A stretch of DNA of 64,000 bases from Mesorhizobium sp. M1B.F.Ca.ET.045.04.1.1 (GCF_003952465.1 NZ_CP034448.1:1922001-1986000); one strand, 5' to 3'. Positions 55,103-63,628 are shown, numbered from the stretch's first letter. Made by a program: numbers and translations. The notes: generated by a model not told the origin, from the letters alone.

Positions 55103-56101
55103 TCAATCGACCGGCTTGATCTTGCCGAGCGGGATGAAGCCGAGCGAGGCCTTGCCCTTGACGATCCTGAGCGGCATGGACGGCTCGTTGCCGAGCATGG
55201 CCAGGCCGGCAAAACCCTGCTCGATCTCGTTTTTGTGCTCGGGGATCGCACCTGAGAGAATGGCGGCCACCGCCTTCGGATCCTTGAGCTTGATCGTCAG
55301 ATTGGCGTCGATCAGCCCGTCCGCGTCGACCGAGACCGGTCCGGACACCGTCACGCGCGCCGTTCCGGACGACAGGTCGAGCTTGGCGATGTCGACCGAC
55401 TGGCCGCGCAGGCTTTTGGGCGGTGCCGCGATCAGCGCGACGCCGTTCTTCAGCGTCGCCTCACCGCCGCCATCGAGCGCCGGCAGCACGCGGCCGCCGA
55501 TCGCGTCGGCATCGATTTCAAGATCGCTGAAGCTGCCGGTATAGACGACGTCCTGGTCCTTGGGGGACAGTTGGCCGGCCGCGTTTGCCGCGTAGAACAA
55601 TTCGGCTGGATCGGAATCGTCAGCCGGGTCGGTCTGGCCTGACAGGCCTTCAGCCTGCAGCGACACGCGCCTGGGCAGCGGCCAGGACAGTTTGACCGTC
55701 GCGTTCAGCTTGTCCCAGTCGATCCAAAGCGGCGGCATGCCCGGCGCCGAGGTTCTGAGCGGGCCCCGCACGTCGGCCACCGGCGACAAAGGCTGCGTGA
55801 TCCCGGCGACCGCGTTGAAGTTGCCCGTGGAGGCGGCGATGTTTTTGCTATCGTCCTGATAGGCCAGGCTGTCGCAGGAAACGGCAAAGCTCAGCGGATA
55901 GCCGCTGACGGTAAGGTTGGCGCAGCCGGCGGCGATGCCCTTGGTGCCGAGTTTGGCCACCGCCTGGTCGGTCTCCGTCTTGAGGCGGTCGGCAAGATAG
56001 AACCAGCCGGCGCTGTAGAGCGCGAACAGCACGACAATGAATGCGGCAAGCCAGAACAGCCGGCGGCGAGGTTTGCGCGATCGCTCGTCACTTGACGTCA
56101 T
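55103..56101 (-). CDS. DUF2125 domain exported protein
   Basis: Protein of 332 residues with one hydrophobic helix (about 16-37) after a basic start (MTSSDERSRKPRRR), so probably an inner-membrane-anchored periplasmic protein of the DUF2125 family. The domain has many beta strands and short repeats such as GLIDANLTIKLKDPKAVAA. The start ATG 56101 is chosen; upstream codons of the open frame run into the next gene's promoter. The family is conserved in Rhizobiales near tyrA and chaC without a known role. Confidence 0.83.
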   Translation of the reverse strand: MTSSDERSRKPRRRLFWLAAFIVVLFALYSAGWFYLADRLKTETDQAVAKLGTKGIAAGCANLTVSGYPLSFAVSCDSLAYQDDSKNIAASTGNFNAVAGITQPLSPVADVRGPLRTSAPGMPPLWIDWDKLNATVKLSWPLPRRVSLQAEGLSGQTDPADDSDPAELFYAANAAGQLSPKDQDVVYTGSFSDLEIDADAIGGRVLPALDGGGEATLKNGVALIAAPPKSLRGQSVDIAKLDLSSGTARVTVSGPVSVDADGLIDANLTIKLKDPKAVAAILSGAIPEHKNEIEQGFAGLAMLGNEPSMPLRIVKGKASLGFIPLGKIKPVD

Positions 56102-56225
56102 GCTGCGGCTCTCGTTAACCCCTCGTGCGGCGAGCGGGCTGTTAATCTCATGCACAACAAGCGGGGGACAGAAGAAACACCTCACGGTGCGATGTCGTCA
56201 CTCGAGTGCGATCAGGCTTGGCGAT

Positions 56226-56762
56226 ATGGGCGATTTTTGGGTTTTTGGCTATGGGTCGCTGATCTGGCGGCCGGGATTCGCACATGTCGAGACGCGGCGG
56301 GCCCGCCTTTACGGCTATCGCCGGTCGCTTTGCGTCTATTCCTTCGTGCATCGCGGCACACGCGAGAGACCGGGCCTGGTGCTGGGTCTCGACCGCGGCG
56401 GCTCCTGCATCGGCCTGGCGTTCCGCGTGCCGGGCGATTTGCGGAATGAAGTGCTTTCCTACCTGCGCGAGCGCGAGCTGGTGACCAATGTCTATCTCGA
56501 ACGCATGCTCGATGTCCGGCTCGACGGGAATAGGGCGGGAGGAGACCGAACGGTCGAGGCGGTCGCCTACATCGTCGACCGCGCGCATGAGCAATATGCC
56601 GGCGGACTCGACGCCAGCCATGCCGCGGCAGTCGTTCGCGGCGCCGTCGGCCAGTCGGGCCGGAACGAGGACTATGTGCTCAGCACGCTCGAGCACCTGA
56701 AAGCGCTCGGCATTCGCGATCACTGGCTGGAGCAGGTTGGGCGGCAGGTCGCGCCTTCGTGA
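56226..56762 (+). CDS. chaC: Gamma-glutamylcyclotransferase (ChaC-type)
   Basis: Enzyme of 178 residues splitting glutathione or gamma-glutamyl peptides with release of 5-oxoproline. FGYGSLIWRPG (8-17) is the substrate loop and the Glu in YLRERELV (82-84) supplies the general base. ChaC proteins act on glutathione only. The ATG at 56226 opens the domain; an earlier start is not supported. It is divergent from the DUF2125 gene. Confidence 0.9.
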   Translation: MGDFWVFGYGSLIWRPGFAHVETRRARLYGYRRSLCVYSFVHRGTRERPGLVLGLDRGGSCIGLAFRVPGDLRNEVLSYLRERELVTNVYLERMLDVRLDGNRAGGDRTVEAVAYIVDRAHEQYAGGLDASHAAAVVRGAVGQSGRNEDYVLSTLEHLKALGIRDHWLEQVGRQVAPS

Positions 56763-56894
56763 CGGCCTGGCCCGATCAAAAAGCAAAACCATGCCTTTGA
56801 CCTCGGCGGGACAAGACCTAGCTTAACCGCAATCCATCTCGGCAATCCATCCTTGGGCGGCGTCGAGGCCCCATCCCAGCATCGGAGATCAATC

Positions 56895-57842
56895 TTGCAG
56901 AAACGCCGTCTCGGTCGCACCGACCTTTCCATCGCGCCGCTGGTTCTGGGCGGCAACGTCTTCGGCTGGACCGCCGACGAGAAGACTTCCTTCGACCTGC
57001 TCGACCGCTTTGCCGAGGCCGGCTTCAATGCCGTCGACACGGCGGACGCCTATTCGCGCTGGGTCCCGGGCAACAAGGGCGGCGAATCCGAGACCATCAT
57101 CGGCAACTGGATGAAGAGCCGCGGCAACCGCGACAAAATAGTCGTCATCACCAAGGTCGGCTCCGACATGGGCCAGGGCAGGCGGGATCTGTCCGCGGCC
57201 TACATCGAGAAAGCCGTCGATGCGTCGCTCAAACGGCTGCAAACCGACGTCATCGACCTCTATCTGTCGCATTGGCCGGACCCGGCCACGCCTTACGAGG
57301 AAACGCTCGGCGCCTATCAGCGCCTGCTCGAGAAGGGCAAGATCCGCTATCCGGGCTGTTCCAATCTCGATGCCGGGCAATTCCGCGCGGCCCTCGACGT
57401 CGCCAGTCTGCGGAGCCTGCCGCGTTATGAAGTTCTGCAGCCCGAATACAATTTGTACGACCGCTCTTCGCTGGATGGCCCGCTGCTCGATCTCTGCAAG
57501 GCGGAGGGTCTCGGCGTCATCACCTATTTCAGCCTCGCCAAGGGGTTCCTGAGCGGCAAATACCGCTCCAAGGCCGATCTCGGTCAGAGCGAGCGCGGTG
57601 AAGATGTGGCCGAGTATCTCAACGAGCGCGGCATGCGCATTCTCTCCGCGCTCGATGCCGCCGCCGGGCGCCATTCGGCCAAGCAGGCGGAAGTGGCGCT
57701 GGCCTGGATCATAGCGCGACCGGGCGTCACCGCACCAATTGCCAGCGCCACGACGCCCGCCCAGATGGACAGCTTGATCCGTGCTGCATCGCTGAAACTT
57801 TCCGCGGACGATATCGGAGCGCTCGACCGGGCCAGCGCCTAA
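56895..57842 (+). CDS. Aldo/keto reductase
   Basis: NADPH-dependent oxidoreductase of 315 residues. A TTG at 56895 follows GGAG by about seven bases and gives the family N-terminus LQKRRLGRTDL. The catalytic tetrad is Asp48 (VDTADAY), Tyr53, Lys87 (ITKVG) and His126 (YLSHWPD). The substrate is unknown; relatives reduce aldehydes and ketones. A longer upstream start in the open frame is not supported. No operon partner; a repeat region follows. Confidence 0.88.
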   Translation: MQKRRLGRTDLSIAPLVLGGNVFGWTADEKTSFDLLDRFAEAGFNAVDTADAYSRWVPGNKGGESETIIGNWMKSRGNRDKIVVITKVGSDMGQGRRDLSAAYIEKAVDASLKRLQTDVIDLYLSHWPDPATPYEETLGAYQRLLEKGKIRYPGCSNLDAGQFRAALDVASLRSLPRYEVLQPEYNLYDRSSLDGPLLDLCKAEGLGVITYFSLAKGFLSGKYRSKADLGQSERGEDVAEYLNERGMRILSALDAAAGRHSAKQAEVALAWIIARPGVTAPIASATTPAQMDSLIRAASLKLSADDIGALDRASA

Positions 57843-57846
57843 GGCG

Positions 57847-58074
57847 TGTTGATATTCAGGTGATGCCGGTCTGCAAATGGCGGCCTCCTGCGCTTCCGGC
57901 CTTCGCCGGCCGAAGCATCCATGACTTGAGAGTGGTGTGGCAGTTAAGGCTACGGCCGGCGTGGGCCGGTGCTCACGTACTTTAAGTACGCTCCGCTCCG
58001 GTTCTCGGATGCCGCCATTTTGGTCGCTTCGCGCCCGTCTTCGACTCCGGCTCGGCCTGACCTGAATCTCAACA
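57847..58074. repeat. Terminal-inverted-repeat intergenic element (MITE-like)
   Basis: Ends TGTTGATATTCAGGT (57847-57861) and ACCTGAATCTCAACA (58060-58074) are inverted, 14 of 15. Inside, AAATGGCGGC (57875-57884) faces GCCGCCATTT (58011-58020), and CGTACTTTAAGTACG (57976-57990) is nearly palindromic. The 228-base unit fills the gap between the aldo/keto reductase gene and the LysE-type gene and has no coding potential. Confidence 0.6.
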
Positions 58075-58164
58075 TACCTTGGTGCAGTCCGCACGATCGT
58101 CCAAGACCATGCGGGAGCCCCGCGATAATTCCTTGCCGTATCGCGGCGGGAATTGAGGTTCGGC

Positions 58165-58785
58165 ATGGCCGGAGGAGTTCTGTCTGGAGCGCAGCCCTGG
58201 CAGCAATTGCTGGCGCTGGTGTTGGCGGCCACCGTGGTGATGGGCAGTCCGGGTCCGGCGACGATCAGCGTCACGGCCGTCGGCGCAGCCTTCGGCCTTC
58301 GGCCCTCGCTGCGCTACACTTGCGGCGTCGTGCTTGGAACGATCGCCGTGCTTCTGGTGGTGGCCGCCGGCATTGTCAGCGTGCTCACTTCGATGCCGGG
58401 ACTGGCGCCCATGCTGACGATCGCTTCGGCCGCCTATATCCTCTATCTCGCCTTCAGGATCGCGACGGCGCGGCCGTTGACCGAAGGCGGAAACGACGCG
58501 GCACATCCCACCTTCCTTGGCGGCTTCATGCTCGCCGTCGCCAATCCGAAGGCCTATGTGGCGATCGGCGCCGTGTTTGCCGGCGCTTCGTCAAAGGTCG
58601 ATGAGCTGGGGCTTTCGAGCAAGCTGCTGGTGCTCGCCGCGATGATCGTCGCCATCCATGTGCTCTGGCTTGTCGCCGGAACGGTCTTCGCAGGGCTGCT
58701 GCGCAATCCGTCGGCGTCGCGGGTCATCAACCTGGTTTTCGCGGCGACGCTGGTGCTGACCACCGCCTTGGCGGCGCTGCCGTGA
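58165..58785 (+). CDS. LysE family exporter
   Basis: Inner-membrane amino acid exporter of 206 residues with about six helices, of the LysE/RhtB family: MGSPGPATISVTAVGAAFG at the N-terminus and FLGGFMLAVANPKAYVAIG in the middle. The start ATG 58165 has GAGG about eight bases upstream. Substrate is unknown, probably an amino acid or analogue. It is followed by a palindromic repeat and the convergent plsC. Confidence 0.87.
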   Translation: MAGGVLSGAQPWQQLLALVLAATVVMGSPGPATISVTAVGAAFGLRPSLRYTCGVVLGTIAVLLVVAAGIVSVLTSMPGLAPMLTIASAAYILYLAFRIATARPLTEGGNDAAHPTFLGGFMLAVANPKAYVAIGAVFAGASSKVDELGLSSKLLVLAAMIVAIHVLWLVAGTVFAGLLRNPSASRVINLVFAATLVLTTALAALP

Positions 58786-58802
58786 GTCAGGCCTTAGATC
58801 GT

Positions 58803-58894
58803 GATGGCGTTTCGCTGAATCGCCATCCCGATCTAACTCTTTGCGGAGCATGATCTTTCTCCGAAAACCGGTTCCCACTTTTCGGGATCATGCT
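58803..58894. repeat. Double palindromic repeat overlapping the end of plsC
   Basis: Unit one: GATGGCG (58803-58809) with CGCCATC (58821-58827). Unit two: AGCATGATC (58847-58855) with GATCATGCT (58886-58894), separated by CCGAAAACCGGTTCCCACTT and flanking bases. The right arm contains the last two codons and the TGA of plsC (stop 58888-58890, minus strand). The second unit is a form widespread in rhizobial intergenic regions. Confidence 0.75.
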
Positions 58895-59688
58895 TTAGCC
58901 TGTGCCGCCGCGCCAAGCTCCGCTAGCCGCTTCACCGCCGTCGGCGGCATGGGCGGCGGGTTCGGCGCGCGCGAGGCTTCGATCAAAAGCTGATCGCAGG
59001 CGGCTTCGGTCTCGCCGATCAGCCGCTGCATGAATTCCTCCTTGTCGAGCCCGGGCGGAATCGGCGGCAGGAAGCGGGCCTTGATGGTGCCGGGATAACG
59101 CATGAACTTGCGGCGCGGCCAGTAGAGGCCGGCGACATGGGCGACCGGCACCACGGGAACGCCGAGCTGGGTGTAGAGCTCGACGATGCCGTATTTGTAG
59201 GACGGCTCGGCACCCGGCGGGCGGCGTGTGCCCTCGGGATAGATGATGAGCTGGCGGGGATTGCGCGCCATCTCTTGCCTGGTCGCGGCAACGACCGCCT
59301 TCAACGCCTTCGAGCGGCTGCCGCGGTCGACCGGGATCATGCGCATCTTCATGATGTACCAGCCGAAGAAGGGGATCCAGGTCAGCTCCCGCTTCAGGAT
59401 ATACAAGGCGTCGTCGAGATAAGGAAAAAAGGCGATCGCGTCCCAGAAGGACTGATGCTTGGGCGCCAGGATGAAGGACCCTTCAGGCAGGTTCTCGGCG
59501 CCCGTGATCTCGCTCCTGGTGCCGGCGATCTTGTCGTAGAGCCACATCGAGGTGCGCGACCAGAATTTCGGCACGAACCAGGCGCGATGGCGCGGCGACA
59601 GGAAATAGAAGGGCGTCCAGAAGATCATCTGGACGACCAGGCTGAGATAGAAGGCAAGGTTGAACGCCAGCGAGCGGATATAAAGCAT
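58888..59688 (-). CDS. plsC: 1-acyl-sn-glycerol-3-phosphate acyltransferase
   Basis: Membrane-associated acyltransferase of 266 residues forming phosphatidic acid in phospholipid synthesis. HQSFWD gives His78 and Asp83 (HX4D), YPEGTRR (150-156) is the second motif, and PVVPVAHVAG the third. A hydrophobic N-terminal segment (about 8-30) anchors it. Its stop is supplied by a palindromic repeat. Upstream, LysR and IS110 elements separate it from ydcF, whereas a direct ydcF-plsC adjacency would be expected. Confidence 0.92.
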   Translation of the reverse strand: MLYIRSLAFNLAFYLSLVVQMIFWTPFYFLSPRHRAWFVPKFWSRTSMWLYDKIAGTRSEITGAENLPEGSFILAPKHQSFWDAIAFFPYLDDALYILKRELTWIPFFGWYIMKMRMIPVDRGSRSKALKAVVAATRQEMARNPRQLIIYPEGTRRPPGAEPSYKYGIVELYTQLGVPVVPVAHVAGLYWPRRKFMRYPGTIKARFLPPIPPGLDKEEFMQRLIGETEAACDQLLIEASRAPNPPPMPPTAVKRLAELGAAAQAKA

Positions 59689-59770
59689 GCGGGAAGGAGC
59701 CCGGTGTGAAAGTGTGCGTTGGTTACACCAAGCGCGGGCAAAAAGGAAACGGCGTGGCGAGCGAACCCCG

Positions 59771-60673
59771 TCACAATGACCGCGCCAGCCTCTCCCTCAG
59801 GCGCGGCGCGGCGAAATCGAGGAAAGCGCGCAGCTTCACCGGCAGCAGGCCCTGGCCGGCATGCACAAGGCTGACCGGCCAGGGCTGCGGCTCGAACGGC
59901 TCGAGCACCACGCGAAGCGTGCCCGCGCGCACGGCGGCGTCCGCCTGGTAGGAGAGCACCGTGGTCAGGCCGAGACCGGCGATCGCCGCATCGATTGCCG
60001 CCTCGGCGGTGTTGACCTGCAGCCGCGAGCGGACCGAAACCGCGGTCTCGCTCTTGCCCGTGCCGAAGCTCCATGTCGCAAGAGCGGCAAGGCTTTCGAA
60101 GGTGACGCAGCTGTGGGCCGCCAGGTCGCGCGGTTCAAGTGGCACGCCGTGCTCGGCGAGATAGGCCGGGCTTGCGCAAACGATGCGGCGGATCGCGCCG
60201 ACGCGCGTTGCGACCATGGCCGAATCTGGAAGCTCGCCGATGCGCACGGCGAGATCGATATGCTCTTCGACCAGTTGGGTGATCCGGTCGGACAGCGTCA
60301 GGCGGATGTCGACGTCGGGATAGGCGGCGAGGAAGGCGGTGATCACGGGCAGCACGTGCAGGCGGCCGAAGACGACCGGCGCGGTGACGGCCAGGTCGCC
60401 GGTCGGGCTCAAATATTCGCCGGCGGCGGCGCGCTCGGCTTCGCTCACCTCATCCAAGATGCGGCGGCAGGCGGCGAGATAAGACTGACCGGCGTCGGTC
60501 AGGGTGAGGCGCCGGGTCGAGCGTTTGAGCAGACGCGTCTTCAGATGCTTCTCCAATTCGGAGAGCTTGCGGCTGACCGTCGCCAGCGGCATGCCGGCGC
60601 GCCGCGCGGCGGCGGAGAGGCTGCCGGCCTCCACCGTGGCGACGAACAGGGACATGGCGTCAAGGCGATCCAT
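59771..60673 (-). CDS. LysR family transcriptional regulator
   Basis: DNA-binding regulator of 300 residues with an N-terminal winged helix-turn-helix (about 3-62: MSLFVATVEAGSLSAAARRA and SRKLSELEKHLKTRL) and a periplasmic-binding-protein-like effector domain. The AraC/CrgA-like subgroup (GDLAVTAPVVFGRLHVLPV) often controls one adjacent gene. It is divergent from the flavin-barrel gene, which it probably controls from the 102-base gap between them. The effector is unknown. Confidence 0.9.
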   Translation of the reverse strand: MDRLDAMSLFVATVEAGSLSAAARRAGMPLATVSRKLSELEKHLKTRLLKRSTRRLTLTDAGQSYLAACRRILDEVSEAERAAAGEYLSPTGDLAVTAPVVFGRLHVLPVITAFLAAYPDVDIRLTLSDRITQLVEEHIDLAVRIGELPDSAMVATRVGAIRRIVCASPAYLAEHGVPLEPRDLAAHSCVTFESLAALATWSFGTGKSETAVSVRSRLQVNTAEAAIDAAIAGLGLTTVLSYQADAAVRAGTLRVVLEPFEPQPWPVSLVHAGQGLLPVKLRAFLDFAAPRLRERLARSL

Positions 60674-60775
60674 TCATTCTTCCGGAAAATGGAAGGACAG
60701 ATTACGAATATGCCTTCTACCTCCGGATTTCGGAAGGGACTAAATGTCCTGCTACTTGGTTAGAGGAGCACCGGC

Positions 60776-61387
60776 ATGAACGCCTTTACCAGCGATGTCG
60801 CCTTCACGCCTACGGTCAAGGCCATTCAGTCCCGCAAGGGGTCGCGCGGAACCTATGCTCGCGTCGAGGAGCGGGGCGGCTGGCAGGCAACGATCACCCC
60901 CGATCTCGCCGCCTTCATCGAGGCGCAGACCAGCGTTTTCCTGGCGACGGCCAATGCCGGGGGCCAGCCCTACATCCAGCATCGCGGCGGCCCGGCCGGC
61001 TTCCTAAAAGTGGTCGACGAGCACACGATCGGCTTTGCCGATTTCTCAGGCAACCGGCAGTTCATCACCCAGGGCAATCTTCAAGACAACGCCCAAGCCT
61101 TCCTGTTCCTGATCGACTACATGCTTCGGCAGCGCATCAAGATCTGGGGCAGGGCGCGGGTGGTCGAAGACGATGCGGCGCTGACGGCAAGGCTGATGCC
61201 GGCAAACTACAAGGCGCGGCCGGAGCAGGCTATTCTGCTCACCGTCACAGCCTGGGATGCCAATTGCCCGCAGCACATTCCGCAGCGTTTTGAAGCAGCA
61301 GACGTGGCCGCGGCGCTTGCCGAACGCGACCGGCGCATCGCCGATCTGGAACAGGAGGTCGCAGGCCTGCGCGACAATGAAGCCTAG
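60776..61387 (+). CDS. Pyridoxamine 5'-phosphate oxidase-like flavin barrel protein
   Basis: Protein of 203 residues with an FMN-binding split-barrel fold: LATANAGGQPYIQHRGGPAG, then DFSGNRQFITQGNLQDN and RIKIWGRARVVEDD are characteristic. The C-terminus forms a short coiled coil (about 178-200). Members reduce or oxidise small compounds, sometimes toxic electrophiles; the true substrate is unknown. It is divergent from a LysR gene across 102 bases, a common arrangement in which the LysR protein controls it. An IS110 element begins after it. Confidence 0.83.
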   Translation: MNAFTSDVAFTPTVKAIQSRKGSRGTYARVEERGGWQATITPDLAAFIEAQTSVFLATANAGGQPYIQHRGGPAGFLKVVDEHTIGFADFSGNRQFITQGNLQDNAQAFLFLIDYMLRQRIKIWGRARVVEDDAALTARLMPANYKARPEQAILLTVTAWDANCPQHIPQRFEAADVAAALAERDRRIADLEQEVAGLRDNEA

Positions 61388-61480
61388 TTCTTCGACACAG
61401 GGATTGAAAGGTTGCAGATGCTCGTTTCGGTGAATCATCGCAAACGTTCGTGATTAGGCGAGGCTTTCCCAACGTCGTCA

Positions 61481-62422
61481 TCAACTCTGAGGAATCATGG
61501 CGTCCCGGAGCCTGGCATTTAGGGTGACGACGATCTTTCGCATGACGGCGGCGATGGCCACCATAGGCTTTTTGCCGTTGGCGCGCAGGCGTTTGTAGAA
61601 GGCTGCGAACTCGCCCTTTCCGGCTGCGGCGCACAGGGCCGGCATGTAGAGCATGGTTCTGACGTCAGGGCGTCCGCCACGGATTTTGCGGTAGCCGTGT
61701 TTTTGGCCGCTGTCGTTTGGATGAGGCGCGAGCCCTGCAAGGGCTGCAGCCTTGCGGCGGGTCAGGGAGCCGAGCTCGGGCAAGCTGGCCAGCAGCTTGG
61801 CCGCCATGATCGGGCCGAGATTGTCCATGGCCGTGCATATGGCTGCCCGGTGCTTGAGGGTGCGGCTGTTGGCGATCAGTTCGCGGATGTCGGCCTCGAT
61901 GGTCTTGATCTGATTGTCGACGGCTTTGATCATCGCCTTGAAGGAGGCAGCGAGCCCGCGGCCGCCGGGGGCCTTGAGGCGGTTCTTCTCAGCACCCCTG
62001 AAGGCCATGAGCTCCTGGCGGCGGCGAACCAAGGCGCGTAGGCGTGTCGCATCGGCATCCGGAGCCTGCCACAGGCACAGCTTCTCCCAGCGCTCACGGC
62101 CGTAGGCAGAAAGCATGCCGGCATCGATGGCGTCGCTCTTGCCGTGGGTGCCGAAGGAGCGGATGAAGCTTTTGACCTTGAGCGTGTCGGCGCGGTGGCA
62201 GGCGATGCCGGCGCGCAGGCACTCCTCGAGCAGCAGGCTTTCATGACCTCCGGTCGGCTCGCACACGACAAGGTCGATGTGTTTGTAGCGCTTGAGGAGG
62301 GCACGGATTGCACGCCGCTGATTGGCTATGGTGCGGGTGGTGGTGCCGTCGGCGACGGTGATGGTGTCCTTGGCGATGTCGAAGCCGAGGCACAGCTGCG
62401 GCTGGTGGTGCAAGAAGGCCAT
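61481..62422 (-). CDS. IS110-family transposase
   Basis: DEDD transposase of 313 residues. N-terminal RuvC-like domain: FDIAKD (Asp15), CEPTGGHE (Glu55) and KSDAIDAG with Asp97 and Asp100. C-terminal Tnp_20 domain: LPELGSLTRRKAAALAGLAP followed by NDSGQ with the catalytic Ser238. Length and all catalytic residues are normal, so the element may be active. IS110 transposases use a bridge RNA encoded in the noncoding end upstream of the gene; the 62423-62610 segment is the candidate. Confidence 0.92.
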   Translation of the reverse strand: MAFLHHQPQLCLGFDIAKDTITVADGTTTRTIANQRRAIRALLKRYKHIDLVVCEPTGGHESLLLEECLRAGIACHRADTLKVKSFIRSFGTHGKSDAIDAGMLSAYGRERWEKLCLWQAPDADATRLRALVRRRQELMAFRGAEKNRLKAPGGRGLAASFKAMIKAVDNQIKTIEADIRELIANSRTLKHRAAICTAMDNLGPIMAAKLLASLPELGSLTRRKAAALAGLAPHPNDSGQKHGYRKIRGGRPDVRTMLYMPALCAAAGKGEFAAFYKRLRANGKKPMVAIAAVMRKIVVTLNARLRDAMIPQS

Positions 62423-62610
62423 GCTGGTGGTATCCTTAAAAGGCTTCGGATTGTTTGCGGGCGTGGCTCAGGCCAGCGGCCAATCAACTCTCCAAGCGAT
62501 GGCGGACAAAGACGGCAGGGACCATGATGACGTCGGGTGTTACCCGGTCCTTAGGACGGTCGCCTGCCGCCGGGACTGCTGGCTGTGATGGGCCTGCAGT
62601 CCCGGCCGCC
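62423..62610 (-). ncRNA. Candidate bridge-RNA region of the IS110 element
   Basis: About 190 noncoding bases lie directly upstream of the transposase start, where IS110 elements encode the bridge RNA that pairs with donor and target. They contain an 11-bp hairpin, GCCGGGACTGC (62569-62579) with GCAGTCCCGGC (62596-62606), and a smaller one, ACCCGGTCC TTA GGACGGT around 62542-62560. Neither loop has been matched to a target site. Confidence 0.35.
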
Positions 62611-62636
62611 AAACTACCCGATCCTTCTCAAACAAT

Positions 62637-62809
62637 CCTTGGGCGTAGCGACGCGAAGCGGAGCGAAGACCCAAGGATCCATGCCGTGACCTTAGCCGAA
62701 GAACGCAGCGGAGCAGAATTCTGCACCGCAGCGGCACGTCGAAGCCACGGCATGGATCCTATGGTCTGCGCCGCGTCGCTTCGCTCCTTGCTCCGCCATA
62801 GGATGACGA
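62637..62809. repeat. Cloverleaf-type intergenic palindromic repeat, copy 2
   Basis: Second copy of the element at 20897-21079. Left arm CCTTGGG (62637-62643) with CCCAAGG (62670-62676); core GGATCCATGCCGTGAC (62675-62690) with GCCACGGCATGGATCC (62744-62759), one mismatch; centre GCAGCGG (62705-62711) with CCGCAGC (62726-62732), one mismatch, and GCAGAATTCTGC (62713-62724), a perfect palindrome; right arm CCTATGG (62758-62764) with CCATAGG (62796-62802), then GGATGACGA. The left outer end TCGTCATCC of copy 1 is missing here. Confidence 0.82.
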
Positions 62810-62899
62810 AGCGAGGGGCGTTTTCGGCCAATCGCCAAGGCATGCGATCTGCCAATGCAAGCGCTATCCGATTCGCTAAAATTTCTGTGCCGGGAGAAA

Positions 62900-63628
62900 C
62901 TAGTTCTTCCTGACTGTGGAAGCTTCGGCGATGGTGACGCCCTCGGCGGTCGGGCGAAGCGGAACGACGCCGCGCGCCAGCGCCAGCACGTATTTGCTGT
63001 ATTCGGTGAGCAGAACGCGCAGCGCTTCCGGCTTGGTCAGCCAGCTGCCGTTGCCGAGATTGGTGTTGACCACCGGATAGGGCTCGAGCCGCGCGCCATG
63101 CAGCAGCCGGCCCATCTCGAGCAGGCTGCGCGGCATGTGATAATTGTTGGTGACCAGGATGATGCTGCCATAGGCGTGGCTTTCCACCCATTTGGCGCTC
63201 TCCTCGGCATTGCCGATCGTGTCGAGCGCGGCGCGGTCGATGTCGACGCAGCAGGAGAACAGCTGCTTGTCGCCGCCCATCGCCACTTGCAGCTGGCGGC
63301 GGCTGGCCGAGGGGTGAACGCCGCTGATCAGCAACCGCTCGCCTTTGCCCGACGCCAGCAGATCCATGGCGGCGTCGAGCCGCGACTGGCCGCCGGTGAG
63401 CACGATGATGGCATCGGCCTTGGCCGGATTGGCCGGCGTCGTCATGCTGCTGACTTTGTCGGCGAACCATCCGAAGCCGCCGGCGAAAAGCGCCAGCAGG
63501 GCAAGCACGAAGAAGGAGCAGATACGAAGCGCAAATCTCAGACGCCCGGACCTTGCAGGCACCGCGCCGCGCGCAAGCGCTGCTGGCATCCGTCCAGCCG
63601 TTCCGATCGAATCCCGCGCGTCCATCAT
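62900..63628 (-). CDS. YdcF/ElyC/SanA family (DUF218) membrane protein
   Basis: Inner-membrane-anchored protein of 242 residues with one hydrophobic helix (about 35-56) and a DUF218 domain: ADAIIVLTGGQSRLDAAMDL at its start, then ISGVHPSA and TNNYHMPRSLLEMGRLL. The family includes SanA and ElyC, which take part in envelope biogenesis, without a known reaction. It lies 169 bases after ftsX on the same strand, the usual rhizobial order. Start at ATG 63628 (or 63625), after a GGGG run. Confidence 0.88.
   Translation of the reverse strand: MMDARDSIGTAGRMPAALARGAVPARSGRLRFALRICSFFVLALLALFAGGFGWFADKVSSMTTPANPAKADAIIVLTGGQSRLDAAMDLLASGKGERLLISGVHPSASRRQLQVAMGGDKQLFSCCVDIDRAALDTIGNAEESAKWVESHAYGSIILVTNNYHMPRSLLEMGRLLHGARLEPYPVVNTNLGNGSWLTKPEALRVLLTEYSKYVLALARGVVPLRPTAEGVTIAEASTVRKN

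Larger units (their letters stand above)
61440..62610 (-). mobile_element. IS110-family insertion sequence (boundaries approximate)
   Basis: One complete transposase gene (61481-62422) flanked by about 190 bases of noncoding DNA upstream of its start and a short downstream tail. IS110 elements lack long inverted repeats, and none were seen, so the ends are estimates. Together with the LysR/flavin pair it separates plsC and ydcF, which suggests this segment was inserted into an older gene order. Confidence 0.7.

Noticed and set aside
62569..62606. Strong hairpin near the IS110 as a rho-independent terminator
   Set aside because: No T-tract follows on either strand; it fits better as part of the IS noncoding end.
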